In this document: positions 22,575 to 34,805 of the stretch, piece after piece | Layout of the letters: each line of letters begins with the position of its first letter | How positions within the stretch are numbered: the first letter of the stretch is position 1 | Source: Magnolia sinica | Taxonomy: Eukaryota > Streptophyta > Magnoliopsida > Magnoliales > Magnoliaceae | NCBI RefSeq assembly: GCF_029962835.1 | Contig: NC_080583.1 | Span: forward strand, 1,550,001 to 1,614,000 | Reading direction: 5' to 3' | DNA: 64,000 bases | Made by a program: the position numbers and the translations under genes | The notes under the pieces: generated by a model | What the model saw: only the letters and a program-made list of their open reading frames with translations | The model's database searches: none | What the model was told of the DNA's origin: nothing

Positions 22575-23622
22575 TGTTAGGAATTTATCTTTGGATACAC
22601 CGAAAATATCAAAATAAATCGAAAATAAAATATTTCACTAGGCTGAATCATGCATAAAATACGCTGTCCTTAAAGCTTGATTCGTTCCCTTATCAACTAC
22701 TGCTGGGTTACAGGCGAATTGCTTCCAGGATAAGACAAGCTTTATCATGATCCAGCACGCAGCAATCACGATAGGTCCACTGTGGAACAGTTTTAATGTA
22801 ACAGATCTCATCTGGCAGATTTAAATGGTAGAAATGATCAAAGTATTCTATGATGGAGATATGGATTGTATTTGATTTGATGGGAGAGATGGTGTGTTGA
22901 GATGATGAAATCGGATTGGAATTGTCTAGTTTATATAAGCATCAGGTATTGCACCGTTGCTGTGTGGTATTCAATGGTCCAGAACGTTTAAAAATGTTTC
23001 TGACCGTCGTCCATTAATCCCAAATGTTTCTGGTCATTAGATCAGAAAATCTGACCGTTGGATCATCCTGTCCCGTTCGTTTTCAGACCATTGTGGCTTT
23101 TAAAATAGCTATCCTTTTTTAGAAATGGCTGGACGTTTCGGATTTAAGATCCGACCGTTCTCAGTTACCTATAAAACCCAGGCTCATTTCAGATTTTTAG
23201 ATCCACACCGCCCTAAGGCTTTTACCAAACTCATCGCACCGCAATCGCACCGAGGTTGCACTATCTCGCGTAAGGTCGCGAGAAAGCGACCACTCTGCGA
23301 CACGATACGCACGTGTAAAGTGCGCCATCTAGCGCCACTACAGCCTTACTGCCCTTGCCCTTGCCCGAGCGCGAGCGCACAAGCGTGCGTGCGTGCGTCG
23401 CAACTTGAGTATCACCTCCTCCAAAAACTCAAAGTAAGAATACTCTTCACAAGTCCACATATAAACCACAAAAGGATTTCAATTATTTCCGATGTGAGAC
23501 AAAGCACACACCGCACTTTTGTATTTGAAATTTTTGGAAAAGCGTTTTGGCGGCAAAATCCTGAAATTTTGAAAATTTCGAATTTTCTTTTTTTGGTTTT
23601 CAAAAACCACTAATTTTCAACA
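22575..23622 (+). mobile_element. Solo LTR present only in copy A
   Basis: A 1048-bp insertion starting TGTTAGGAATTTATC and ending TTTTCAACA, flanked by GGGTT at 22570-22574 and 23623-23627. Copy B has the undisturbed site AAGAAGGGTTGAGTATG at about 32227-32243. Promoter-like CCTATAAAACCC lies near 23169, suggesting plus orientation. TG..CA ends and a 5-bp duplication identify an LTR; no internal region remains. The superfamily is not certain, possibly copia. Confidence 0.85.
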
Positions 23623-23749
23623 GGGTTGAGTATGTACTCGACGTGTGAAAGTTGATGGTCTTATTATGCACGCCAATGATATGTGCCACGTCAGGAATAG
23701 CCCCTTAAGTCTCGGGTAACACATAATACTCCACACACATACACTCTCA

Positions 23750-23822
23750 TCACATGGGCACTCGATCTTATGATCTCAGTGTTGATACAGTCTATCTACC
23801 ATGGAGCCATGGAGCTAAACCC
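23750..23822 (-). mobile_element. tRNA-derived SINE-like remnant (copy A)
   Basis: On the minus strand TGGCTCCATGGTAGATAGA resembles a Pol III A box and GATCGAGTGCCC a degenerate B box about 35 bp later. The spacing fits a tRNA-derived SINE head. No poly-A tail or target duplication is clear. The partner copy in the duplication is at 32364-32432. Confidence 0.4.
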
Positions 23823-26097
23823 TATAGACTCAAGAAATTTTTAGATGTTCAATTCAAAGGTTAAAATTGTATCATCTACCATTCATCCAATGGTTTAAAA
23901 ATAACCTATAGCATATATACTCTTCAGCATTCATTTAATTTAAAGACTTTAGCCTGTTCTAGAAGTCTCTATGCTTACTTCGAGTCTCTTATATACAATA
24001 AAAGCCAAAACTCGTGAATTTCTTTAGTTAGACTCCAAGACTACAACACACCAATCTCATTAAAATTGTTAAATGGTCATTGGAAGCGAAGGTTGGATCA
24101 TTTTGTATTTACTTTAGGGTGTGTTTGGTTGCACCAAATATCATAAAATTTCATGATATCTGAAGAAACTTAAAAATAAAAAATAAAATCCATAATGCAT
24201 GTGTAATGATGTTTGGAAAATAATTAGATAATTAGAGAAGATTGGCACAATGCAGCAAGGCCTGCCATTCTTTAAAAGATGTTCCTTATTTTTTAGTAAG
24301 AAATCAATGAATGTAAAAAAGGAATGATGTTTTTGTTCCATTTTGTGTTCTACAACCAAATGATTTTGGGCTTTCCAAATCATCATAGGATTCTCCACCC
24401 AAGGCCTAAATGTAGATTACTAGGTTTTGCAATTCTGATAAGTAGGACCCATGATTTAGTCATCCAGATCGTTGTTGGTCTCTTGCATCCTACCATGGAT
24501 GGACCATGCCCCCAAAAGCCAAACAGATTCAAGCTTCCCTACTCACCAGCCATCGGATTTCTTTCTCAGCCAAACATGGACTATTTCCTTCTCTTCTTAG
24601 CCATCCATTTATAGGCCTGGATTTTCCAATCAATGAGATTTTTAGAGCATGATCCATCCATTCTTGGATGCGACAGACCAATGGTTTGGATGACCAATCC
24701 ATGGGACCCACTGAAGATCCGAGTGCAAAGCCTGCCAAAGATGGTATATATATACTTCCTCCTAACATATATAATGTATATAAATAGTACTTGAGAGTTT
24801 CATTCACTACAATAATACATTAGCCTTGACCATGGTTGCAACACCCTCCATCGATCCGTCGCATAGGTGGGCCATGTGGTAGTTGAAACATGCCTTTAGT
24901 GGTACAACTTTGTAGACTTTATTTAAGTTTATATAAAAGCATTCCAAATGAAAAGGGACAATGAACACGGTCTTCCATGGTACCACCTAACTCACAATTC
25001 TCAATGGCTCCGACCCCTCCTTTTTTAGGTTAGGTAAATATGCTACCCTAAAATGGTGAAACAATTCTCCTGGTACTAAAGGACGGGTTAGGTCGATTTT
25101 AACAAGTTTTTTAATAAAGAGAAATAGAGAAGTTGTTGAAGGTAATCATGGCCCACCCATGTGATGATGTCGCACTCATTGATCAGATTCATGGTCACCA
25201 CACATGCGCTACATCGCACTTGTGGAAGGGATAAGTTGAACGAAAGATCTTAACCAGCAAAGATCAGCAAGCAATGGGGTGAATGGAAAGCAGTTATAAG
25301 TGTGAATGGTATGGGTGTGAGATCTAGATGCAGAATAGCCGTAGGATCTATAGCGCATTGGATGTGAAGGACCTAACGTAGAACTTCTCACGGTTGTGGT
25401 GGGTTGAGAACCCAACTCTAATTTATATTCGACAAGGTAGAGGAGTTTGAAACCCATCAAAACTCTTATCTTGAAAGGCTCCACATGAATTGGCAATCCC
25501 AATTCTATCAAGACACTGTATGTGTATCAAAGTAGTAGCACATCACTCCTTACACAAATTCTGGATGTATCATAACTTAGTGGGGTCCAATGGTGCACCC
25601 CATCACATTATCCAACACTTAGGATAATTCAGACCATTGATCAATAAGGCCCACCTTATAGAGTTCTTACATTGTGTCCTTTTGATCAAAACTTAGCCTT
25701 ATGCTATATAGTCTTCCATGTGTAGATTTTTCTTGCATCTTCTTCGTCTACAAGGCTGTCTATATATAGATTGAAGGCCAAACTGCCAGAGATTTCTACT
25801 ACCATAAGCCCAGCTGGCTAATTATTAAGTTGGGGCTACCATGATCATGCCTTGACCCAAAAGCAAGGAAAGTCCCTCTATCAGGTGGCCTGCAAGTCTA
25901 TATTGAATGGTTGGTAAGAAATCTTTTGAAGATATGGTAAAAAGGTTATTTGTTTTTGTTTCTAGGAATTCTAGGAATGTGGAATGATCAATGGTCAAAA
26001 GTAAAATCTATCTTTCGGAAAGTGTAAAATTAAGGATTACCAAGTTTTTTCAAAGGAAAAAGAAAGAATTACTTATTAGGAAAACTATGAAAAGGAA

Positions 26098-26195
26098 AAT
26101 AAATTTTCACATGTAAGCACACACGCATGTGGGCACTCGAACTCATGACCTCAATGTTAAAATTCACTCTATCAACCATTGAGCCATAGGTTGGA
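26098..26195 (-). mobile_element. tRNA-derived SINE-like sequence (copy A)
   Basis: On the minus strand ATGGCTCAATGGTTGATAGA resembles a Pol III A box, and GAGTTCGAGTGCC resembles the B box. An A-rich stretch follows at the minus-strand 3' side. The sequence is not a functional tRNA because the cloverleaf arms do not pair. The duplicated copy is at 34720-34805. Confidence 0.5.
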
Positions 26196-27275
26196 ACCCT
26201 ACCGTATGTCAAGCTTATGTACATAGTTGCACTATCTTAATTTACATATAACAAAAGCTGCTTAAGGCTGAGAAATTACAGGCAAGTACTCATTTGAAAG
26301 AATTGGACCATGTGATATGGAATGGCATTAAGGGCTTATTTGGATACCATCAAATAAGTTACTTTTTCTACTTATAGCAGTAGATAAGTAACTTATTTCA
26401 AATAAATTTAGTTTATGATTAGTTACAAATATATTTTTTAAACTTGTAAGTACATAATTACTTCAGTTAATATTTTTAGCTTTTCTACTTTTTATAAGTT
26501 GTTGAAGAGAGGCATCAAGAGAGATACGAAAGAGACGATCATAAGCTGATAAGTATGTTGTTTGTCAAACATATCCAAATTACGCTCTCTAAAAGAATAT
26601 TTAACCAATTAAAAGGACATTTAAGTAATTTAAAATAAAAATATATTAGATTCTTACCAAAAGAAATATACTTTTTTGTTGCTATTCAATCAATAAGATT
26701 GTGTGGTATCTTCCATTTAAAGCGGACTTTTAATTAAAATACTATTTTGACATTGTTTTTAATCCACTTTTACAAATCCTATCTAATATCTTACTGAAAT
26801 CGACATTAAAAAAAAACACATATGACCGAAAACCATTCCCAAAAAGTCTACTGCAAAAGGGTTTTGTCAGAAACTATTTTTGCGGAAATGGGTCCTATAA
26901 TTGTCGTGGCACTAACTTACCAGGACATAACCCTAGAATGTCTTGACAAAGCATGTGGCATGGTGTACATGAACCATCCTTGTCAGAGCTGAATCGTGAT
27001 ATTGGGTCTGTGTTCTCTGTACCAGGTCGCATCTAAATGTCCATGGCTATTTAGGGCATGGACCCACCAACATGCTAAGTCCAATTCCACTGATGGACGA
27101 TCGTTGATCGGGCCTCGTTAAACAATGCTCCTATATTGGTGATCATCTTAGTTAAGCAATGATCCAGCCCATCTACACAAGCATACATGTGAATATGAGT
27201 ATGTGATCTGAGCTTTCAATCAGATAAGCCATGTGGATTTAATCCTCTTTTTTTGCTTGGTTGGGAAATGGCTGA

Positions 27276-27280
<5 letters not shown>

Positions 27281-27307
<27 letters not shown>
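27281..27307 (+). repeat. (CA)n microsatellite
   Basis: An uninterrupted CA run marks the left edge of the roughly 390-bp segment present in copy A and missing from copy B. The right edge is a CT/TA run at about 27645-27676. Confidence 0.95.
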
Positions 27308-27311
<4 letters not shown>

Positions 27312-27644
27312 ACGCTCACCTGTGAACCAGTTCATACCAATTACATACAAACTTTTTTGAGAACCCATCATACGTGATGTGGATCTAAAATCGGAACCGT
27401 TCATGTGAAGCAATACCTCGTGAAACCTCCTAGGACCAAGTTTTACTTTGATCTAAAACTTTTATGGGCCATGAAAAATTAAAAGAGTTTCCTCTCTTGA
27501 TTTTTGTTTCTCTTTTCTATGCCCTTCAGAATTTTAGATCAGGGTGAAAATTTTTCACATAATGTTTCATGGGATTCCGCATCACATGGACCGTTCAGAT
27601 TAGACACCCACGACACGTGTGCAAAGGTGCGCAGGGGAGCATGA

Positions 27645-27676
<32 letters not shown>

Positions 27677-28521
27677 TCTAGTCATCCAAATTGTGGCCCA
27701 CCTGAGTGAAACCATCTATTTTTAGGATATATGATTTGAGAGTGTGGCCCACATATGTTAAAAGCTAAACTATTGCACATGTGTGCCATCTGCCATGTCT
27801 AGAGATGTGGTTGTGCAGATGGATTGGGTCTTGGGGGCAGATTAGTGGCGCCCAACACCCACCCCCCCCCCCCCCCAAAGATGGTACTCTCAGGCTCACC
27901 TTGATGCATGTATTTTATATCCATGTCATCCATCTGTTTTGCCGGTCATTTTATTTCAGGACTCAAAAAATGAAGTAGATCAAAATCTTAAATGGTCTAG
28001 GAATCAGTGGTGATTGACCGTTAAAAACTCATGGGCAACAAAAGTTTTGGATCAAGCTGATATTTGTTTTTTCACTTCATCTAAGTTTGTCATAAATGCC
28101 AAATAAATATTATAATATGCCCTAGGGAGTTTTTAATGGTGGGGTTCACTGCCATTAATAAATCATGGGCAACCAAAGTTTTGGATCAAGCTGATATTTG
28201 TTTTTGAATGGAAAATAAAATTAAGGTAAGCTTTAAGAAGTTTTTAATGGCAAGGTTTCAATCACCACTGTTTCGTCTAATATGGATTACCTTAGATTTG
28301 GATCTACTTCATTTTTTGGCTCTTGCCCTAAAATGATCTAGCAAAACATATAAACAACATGAGTATATAATACATTCATGAAGGTGGCCCCACACAGTAA
28401 GGGCCACACCATCTCGGGTGAGTCTGGGTTTCTACAGGCATGTGAGCTCACCAAACTGCTGCTAGAGCCGGCCTTAGATTTCTCAGAAGTCACACAACAA
28501 AGAGAGTTTGGCTCAGAATAG

Positions 28522-28535
28522 ACACGGGTCTTACA
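28522..28535. other. Filler sequence at the duplication junction
   Basis: The 14 bases ACACGGGTCTTACA separate copy A from copy B and belong to neither. Their reverse complement TGTAAGACCCGTGT matches 13 of 14 bases of the LTR-like start at 60469 (TGTAAGACCCGTAT). Confidence 0.7.
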
Positions 28536-28697
28536 GCCACACTATTGCTGCACATCTTGATCGTCTGATCTAGTGGCAGGTACCAGTAGTAATATTGTTG
28601 AAGTCAAGTATCTACAACCATTCACATCTATTTGCACCTATTATCATTATCATTTTATACATAAACACAACACAATTTTAATTACCAATATAGCAAT

Positions 28698-29357
28698 TGA
28701 CGCAGGGGGAGGACGTGAGGTCGAGCACCGTCTTCCTCAAGAGGATAACTATTCCAAATCCATGGAACTTCTCTGGACTCCTCACAGAGACTTCTCGAAT
28801 CCACGAGGAAAGAAAGCAGAAAATAGAAATAAATTCTAATAAATTCGAAATTGATTGATGAATAATTAGTGATTCCATAATGTGTGTCCTTACACCATTA
28901 ATATAGAAAAAAAAAAACTAAAATTCGTAATTACCAAAAATAGCAAAATTCTAACTCTAATAAAAATCATAATTCTAATAAAACTCTTCTAAAGCCTAAT
29001 TTCTAAAAATAAAAATTACAAATAAACTTTCTCTAGAAGAGTCCTACTATAACTAAAAGTTATTTCTAAAAGGAAAGAAAATCTAAAACTCTAAAAAATA
29101 TTAAAAAATTCGGAATTACTAAAAATAGTAAAATTTTCTAAAAATTCGTTTTTGAGCCGAAAGCGCACGCTTTCTGACAAAACGAACAGATGCGACCCAC
29201 TTTGTGGGTCGGTTCACCTCGAATGGCCTGTTTCAGTAAAGACTGATAGGTTACACGCCCCATAACGATACCCGGATCAAAAGTTATGGTTAATTCACCG
29301 TCCATCATCTTTTAGCTCAACCATGCTGGGAACGTATCTGTGATACGTTCTACATCA
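28698..29357 (-). repeat. 3' LTR of the gypsy element (plus-strand left)
   Basis: Starts TGACGCAGGGGG on the plus strand and ends TTCTACATCA. It is near-identical to 30592-31247, with scattered substitutions and one 7-bp-scale difference near 29190. An AT-rich central region is shared by both LTRs. Confidence 0.95.
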
Positions 29358-29731
29358 GACCCCTCCACTTGAAAAAAACTCATCCTCGAGTTACGCAAGA
29401 GACTTGGCACATGAGTCTGAGATAACTTCTGATGCCGATGTTCATTAGCCCTTTGTTTGTACTTGGCATTAAGCTCTTGGGCTGACACAATATACGTACT
29501 CATGTTTTCCTTGACTTGACTAATATTGATCAGTTCCTTCACATCTGTCTTCAAGATCTCATATATTTTCTGATAATGTTGGCAATTAGGCGGACTTGCC
29601 CCTAAGACGGGATCAACGTAATTTTGTATATCTCGTATGGGAGGCAATTTATCGAGGGGTTCATCGAGCACAATCTCCTTGAACTCCTGCAAAATTGGCT
29701 TCAAATATTCTAGGATATTCACAGGCTCCAT
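29312..29731 (-). pseudogene. Gypsy pol remnant: RT start fused to integrase tail
   Basis: A 139-codon minus-strand frame opens with sequence like the segment preceding gypsy reverse transcriptase (DKLPPIRDIQNYVDPVLGAS). It then jumps to NAKYKQRANEHRHQK, which resembles the region just before the integrase C-terminal domain. The catalytic parts of RT, RNase H and integrase are absent, indicating one large internal deletion at about 29530-29560. The frame runs past the LTR boundary at 29357. It is a relic and not a host gene. Confidence 0.75.
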
Positions 29732-29779
29732 ATATTCTTCAATTTCAACTAATGGATATATATGTCTTGTTTCCTCAGA

Positions 29780-30557
29780 TTATTTGACAAAAGCCTGTTC
29801 AGTTGTGAGAGACTGTTCTTCAACTTTAGAAGTCTTGGGTTGGTTTTCCATTCCTATAGAGGTCACATGTTCGTCACTGATGAATCCTGTGGTCTGTTGC
29901 AACTCCGTTTTGATGAAGTCATCTCTCACGGACCAATAATAGGATTTTTCTGTATAACCTTTTGCTGATCGACTATCCTGATAATAATTTTGGTTTTGTT
30001 GGAATAATACGTGATCGTAATCTCGAGGGAGGAATCGCATGCACAATAACTTCTTCATCCGCGGCCAGGTGCGGATTGGCACCTTCATCTGTCTCGTCTG
30101 ATCAAGTTAAAGTTGTTCCCACCAATCTGAAGCTTTGCCTGTCAACTTATAGGCCACGAGTTTAACTTTCTTTTCTTCTATGATGTTCGTAGTCGAAGAA
30201 ACGTTCGACTTCAAGCAACCAATCGAGAAAGTCCTTGAAGTAGAGTTGGCCATTAAAATTAAGAAGATCGACTTTCATCTTGAATTCTTGAACCATCCTG
30301 TGGTTCATTGATAGCATCGCCCTATGATCAGTATAATTACGAATTCCAGCAATTGCTGGTGGTGGATCACCACCATAAACACGGAGCTGCCCTAGGGCCT
30401 CTGCCAAACGATCCGCCATGCGATCGATGGAAGCCTGCAACCCTTGCATGGCTTGCCGATTCTCTCGCCGTGCTGCTTCGAAAGCTGCCGTCGTTAAAGG
30501 TAAATTCCCTGGAACACCGCCCATGGGATTGTTGCCTAACCGGTCGTTAGAAGCCAT
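29780..30557 (-). pseudogene. Gypsy gag remnant, frameshifted
   Basis: Two minus-strand reading frames make up a decayed Ty3/gypsy gag. The first (30162-30557, 131 codons) starts MASNDRLG and contains FNGQLYFKDFLDWLLEVERF, the usual gag capsid-region motif. The second (29780-30088, 102 codons) contains RTWPRMKKLL and RFLPRDYDHVLFQQ, the following gag block. Between them the frame shifts near 30180 and a stop interrupts near 30110. No zinc-knuckle CCHC and no protease were found. The product would have been the structural protein of the element; it is not expected to be functional. Confidence 0.88.
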
Positions 30558-30576
30558 CTATCCGAGGAAAAACCTG

Positions 30577-30588
30577 GCTTTGATACCA
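30577..30588 (-). other. Primer binding site of the gypsy element
   Basis: On the minus strand TGGTATCAAAGC follows the 5' LTR by a few bases. It matches the plant initiator-Met tRNA complement TGGTATCAGAGC at 11 of 12 positions. Confidence 0.85.
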
Positions 30589-30591
30589 AAC

Positions 30592-31247
30592 TGACGTGGG
30601 GGAGGACGTGAGGTCGAGCACCGTCTTCTTCAAGAGGATAACTATTCCGAATTCACGGAACTTCTCTGGACTCCTCATAGAGACTTCTCGAATCCACGAG
30701 GAAAGAAAGCAGAAAATAGAAATAAATTCTAATAAATTCGAAATTGATTGATGAATAATTAGTGATTCCATAATGTGTGTCCTTACACCATTAATATAGA
30801 AAAAAAAAAAAAACTAAAATTCGTAATTACCAAAAATAGCAAAATTCTAACTCTAATAAAAATCTTAATTCTAATAAAACTCTTCTAAAGCCTAATTTCT
30901 AAAAATAAAAATTACAAATAAACTTTCTCTAGAAGAGTCCTAGTATAACTAAAAGTTATTTCTAAAAGGAAAGAAAATCTAAAACTCTAAAAAATATTAA
31001 AAAATTCGGAATTACTAAAAATAGTAAAATTTTTCTAAAAATTCGTTTTTGAGCTGAAAGCGCACGTTTTCTGACAAAACGGACAGATGCAACGTGGGTC
31101 GGTTCACCTCGAATGGCCCGTTTCAGTAAAGATTGATAGGTTACACGCCCCATAACGATACCCGGATCAAAAGTTATAGTTAATTCACCGTCCATCTTCT
31201 TTTGGCTCAACCATGCTGGGAACGTATCTGTGATATGTTCTACATCA
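30592..31247 (-). repeat. 5' LTR of the gypsy element (plus-strand right)
   Basis: Starts TGACGTGGGGGAGGACG on the plus strand and ends TTCTACATCA, followed by the target duplication GCAAT. Differences from the left LTR include CTTCTTC versus CTTCCTC and a short deletion around 31091. The primer site lies directly to the left (30577-30588). Confidence 0.95.
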
Positions 31248-32363
31248 GCAATTCAAATAATTTTTAAAGAGTTTCTTAGCCATTTGTTATGGACTTGCTA
31301 ATGTGTTAGCTTTCATGCATGCGTGCCACACCAATGTTAGTCGGGTAGCTTTTACCTAAGTGCATGCACTAAGGTCCTGTTTAATTTTTCAAAGTAAGTG
31401 TAAATACCTTATAAACGAATAATTATTACCTTTTCATCCCGTTCGAAAATCAATTACAATTTCCACCTTGAAAATAGGTTTAAAAGAGTTTGTTTAAAAT
31501 TTTGGACTTCATGGTGATGTATATGATACATCCGTTCCGTCCATCCGTTTTGCCACAATATTTTGAGCCATGAGCTGAAAAATGAGGCAGATCCAACACT
31601 CAAGTTTCCCATGCCAAAAGAAACAGTGGCCCCAAAAAGTTTTGAACGGTAAGTGTTCGATTCACTTTTTCCTGTGGTGTGGTCCACTTGAGCTTTGGAT
31701 ACGCCTCATTTTTTGGCTCATGCCATAAATTCAGCTGGCATAATGGATGAAGGGTGTGGATAAGCGACATGCATCATGGTGGGACTCACAAATATTTTGC
31801 AGCTTTCTTCATTTTTGTGTCCAAAAAGTAGATTGTCAAATCAAGCATGAGAAATTTGCTGTAAATACATAAGTAATTATTCCCTATTTACAGCTATTTA
31901 CTGGGAATTAAAAAATCAAACAAGCCCTAAGCCCTAAGTGTTGTATACTAAATTTAGATGTGTTACAATAGAAGATATGAGAGTAGTGGGAAAAAATATA
32001 CATTTTTCCAAAGAAGACATTGGTATATATTTGAGGAGAGTCCCAAATGAGGAGGCTTCACCTATTTGTAGACATTTAAATAATAATTTAAAAAAAGACA
32101 CCCACACACGGAGGAGCAAATTAGGTGTTGCTCGGGTGACACTGACTAAGCTGTTACCCGGCCATGATGATATATCATTAGGTTTTGATGCATGTCAAAG
32201 AAGGGTTGGTGTTTAGATGCATGTCAAAGAAGGGTTGAGTATGTACTCGACGTGTGAAAGTTGATGGTCTTGTTATGCACGCCAATGATATGAGCCACGT
32301 CAGGGATAGCCCCTTAAGTCTCGGGTAACACATAATTCACTCCACACACATACACTCTCGTCA

Positions 32364-32432
32364 CATGGGCACTCGATCTCATGATCTCCGTGTTGATACA
32401 ATCTATCTACCATTGAGCCATGGAGCTGAACC
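32364..32432 (-). mobile_element. tRNA-derived SINE-like remnant (copy B)
   Basis: Copy B partner of 23750-23822, with minus-strand TGGCTCAATGGTAGATAGA closer to an A-box consensus than its partner. The B-box region is GATCGAGTGCCC. Confidence 0.4.
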
Positions 32433-34719
32433 CTATAGACTCAAGAAATTTTTAGATGTTCAATTCAAAGGTTAAAATTGTATCATCTACCATTCATCCA
32501 ATGGTTTAAAAATAACCTATAGGGTATATACTCTTCAGCATTCATTTAATTTAAAAACTTTAGCCTGTTCTAGAAGTCTCTATGCTTACCACAAGTCTCT
32601 TATATACAATAAAAGCCAAAACTCGCGAATTTCTTGAGTTAGACTCCAAGACTACACCACACCAATCTCATTAAAATTGTTAAATGGTCATTGGAAGTGA
32701 AGGTTGGATCATTTTGTATTTACTTTAGGGTGTGTTTGGTTGCACCAAATATCATAAAATTTCATGATATTTGAAGAAACTTAAAAATAAAAAATAAAAT
32801 CCATAATGCATGTGTAATTATGTTTTGAAGATAATTAGAGAAGATTGGCACAATGCAGCAAGGCCTGCCATTCTTTAAAAGATGTTCCTTATTTTTTTAG
32901 TAAGAAATCAATGAATGTAAAAAAGGAATGATGTTTTTGTTCCATTTTGTGTTCTACAACCAAATGATTTTGGGCTTTCCAGATCATCATAGGATTCTCC
33001 ACCCAAGGCGTAAATGTAGACTACTAGGTTTTGCAATTCTGATAAGTGGGACCCATAGTCATCCAGACCGTTGGTCTCTTGCATCTACCATGGATGGACC
33101 ATGCCCCCAAAAGCCAAACAGATTCAAGCTTCCCTACTCACCAGCCATCGGATTTCTTTCTCAGCCAAACATGGCCTATTTCCTTCTCTTCTTAACCATC
33201 CATTTATAGGCCTGGATTTTCCAATCAATGAGATTTTTAGAGCATGATCCATCCATTCTTGGATGCGACAGACCAATGGTTTGGATGACCAATCCATGGG
33301 AACCACTGAAGATCCGAGTGCAAAGCCTGCCAAAGATGGTATATATATATATATACTTCCTCCTAACACATATAATGTATGTAAATAGTACTTGAGAGTT
33401 TCATTCACTACAATAATACATTAGCCTTGACCATGGTTGCAACACCCTCCATCGAACCGTCGCATAGGTGGGCCATGTGGTAGTTGAAACATGCCTTTAG
33501 TGGTACAACTTTGTAGACTTTATTTAAGTTTATATAAAAGCATTCCAAATGAAAAGGGACAATGAACACGGTCTTCCATGGTACCACCTAACTCACAATT
33601 CTCAATGGCTCAGACCCCTCTTTTCTTAGGTTAGGTAAATATGCTACCCTAAAATGGTGAAACAATTCTCCTGGTACTAAAGGACGGGTTAGGTCGATTT
33701 TAACAAGTTTTTTAATAAAGAGAAATAGAGAAGTTGTTGAAGGTAATCGTGGCCCACCCATGTGATGATGTCGCACTCATTGATCAGATTCATGGTCACC
33801 ACACATGTGCTACATCGCACTTGTGGAAGGGATAAGTTGCACGAAAGATCTTAACCGGCAAAGATCAACAAGCAATGTGGTGAATGGAAAGCGGTTATAA
33901 GTGTGAATGGTATGGGTGTGAGATCTAGATGCGGAATAGCCGTAGGATCTACCGTGCATTGGATGTGAAGGACCTATGAAGAAAATGACTTAGAACTTCT
34001 CACGGTTGTAGTGGGTTGAGAACCTGGCTCTAATTTATATTCGACAGGGCAGAGGAGTTTGAAACCCATCAAAACTCCTATCCTGAAAGGCTCCACATGA
34101 ATTGGTAATCCCAGTTCTATCAAGACACAGTATGTGTATCACGGCAGTAGCACATCACTCCTTATACGAATTTTGGATGTATCACAACTTAATGGGGTCC
34201 ACCGGTGCACCCCATCACATTATCCAACACTTAGGATAATTCAGACCGTTGATCAATAAGGCCCACCTTATAGAGTTCTTACATTGTGTCCTTTTGATCA
34301 AAACTTAGCCTTATGCTATATAGTCTTCCATGTGTAGATTTTTCTTGCATCTTCTTCGTCTACAAGGCTGTCTATATATAGATCCAAGGCCAAACTGCCA
34401 GAGATTTCTACTACCATAAGCCCAACTGGCTAATTATTAAGTTGGGGCTACCATGGTCATGCCTTGACCCAAAAGCAAGGAAAGTCCCTCTATCAGGTGG
34501 CCTGCAAGTCTATATTGAATGGTTGGTAAGAAATCTTTTGAAGATATGGTAAAAAGGTTATTTGTTTTTGTTTCTAGGAATTCTAGGAATGTGGAATGAT
34601 CAATGGTCAAAAGTAAAATCTATCTTTCGGAAAGTGTAAAAATAAGGATTACCAATTTTTTTCAAAGGAACAAGAAAGAATTACTTTTTGAGGAAAACTA
34701 TGGAAAGGAAAATAATTTT

Positions 34720-34805
34720 TCACATGTAAGCACACACGCATGTGGGCACTCGAACTCGTGACCTCAATGTTAAAATTCACTCTATCAACCATTGAGCCAT
34801 AGGTT
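34720..34805 (-). mobile_element. tRNA-derived SINE-like sequence (copy B)
   Basis: Copy B partner of 26098-26195, with A-box-like ATGGCTCAATGGTTGATAGA and B-box-like GAGTTCGAGTGCC on the minus strand. Confidence 0.45.

Larger units (their letters stand above)
21442..28521. repeat. Segmental tandem duplication, copy A
   Basis: This segment is near-identical, line for line, to 28536-36789 apart from insertions. Homology starts at GCCACACTATTGCTGCAC and ends at GGCTCAGAATAG. Copy A alone carries a solo LTR at 22575-23622 and about 390 bp between microsatellites at 27281-27676. It retains the empty site AGCAATTCAAAT (near 21598) for the gypsy element of copy B. No conserved gene lies within it. 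Confidence 0.92.
28698..31247 (-). mobile_element. Deleted Ty3/gypsy LTR retrotransposon, minus orientation
   Basis: A 2550-bp element with two LTRs (660 and 656 bp) and a 5-bp target duplication GCAAT at 28693-28697 and 31248-31252. On the minus strand the order is 5' LTR (30592-31247), primer site, gag-like frames, a short RT-start fragment fused to integrase-tail sequence, a purine tract (AAGTGGAGGGG near 29358-29372), then the 3' LTR (28698-29357). Most of pol is missing, so the element is non-autonomous. It inserted only in copy B, so it post-dates the segmental duplication. Confidence 0.95.

Noticed and set aside
23125-23613. 162-codon frame
   Set aside because: Lies inside the solo LTR 22575-23622, has low-complexity Cys/Pro/Ser stretches, and is absent from the other duplication copy.
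26098-26195. Possible functional tRNA gene on the minus strand
   Set aside because: A- and B-box-like words are present, but acceptor and anticodon arms do not pair and no CCA-compatible end is seen; SINE remnant is more likely.
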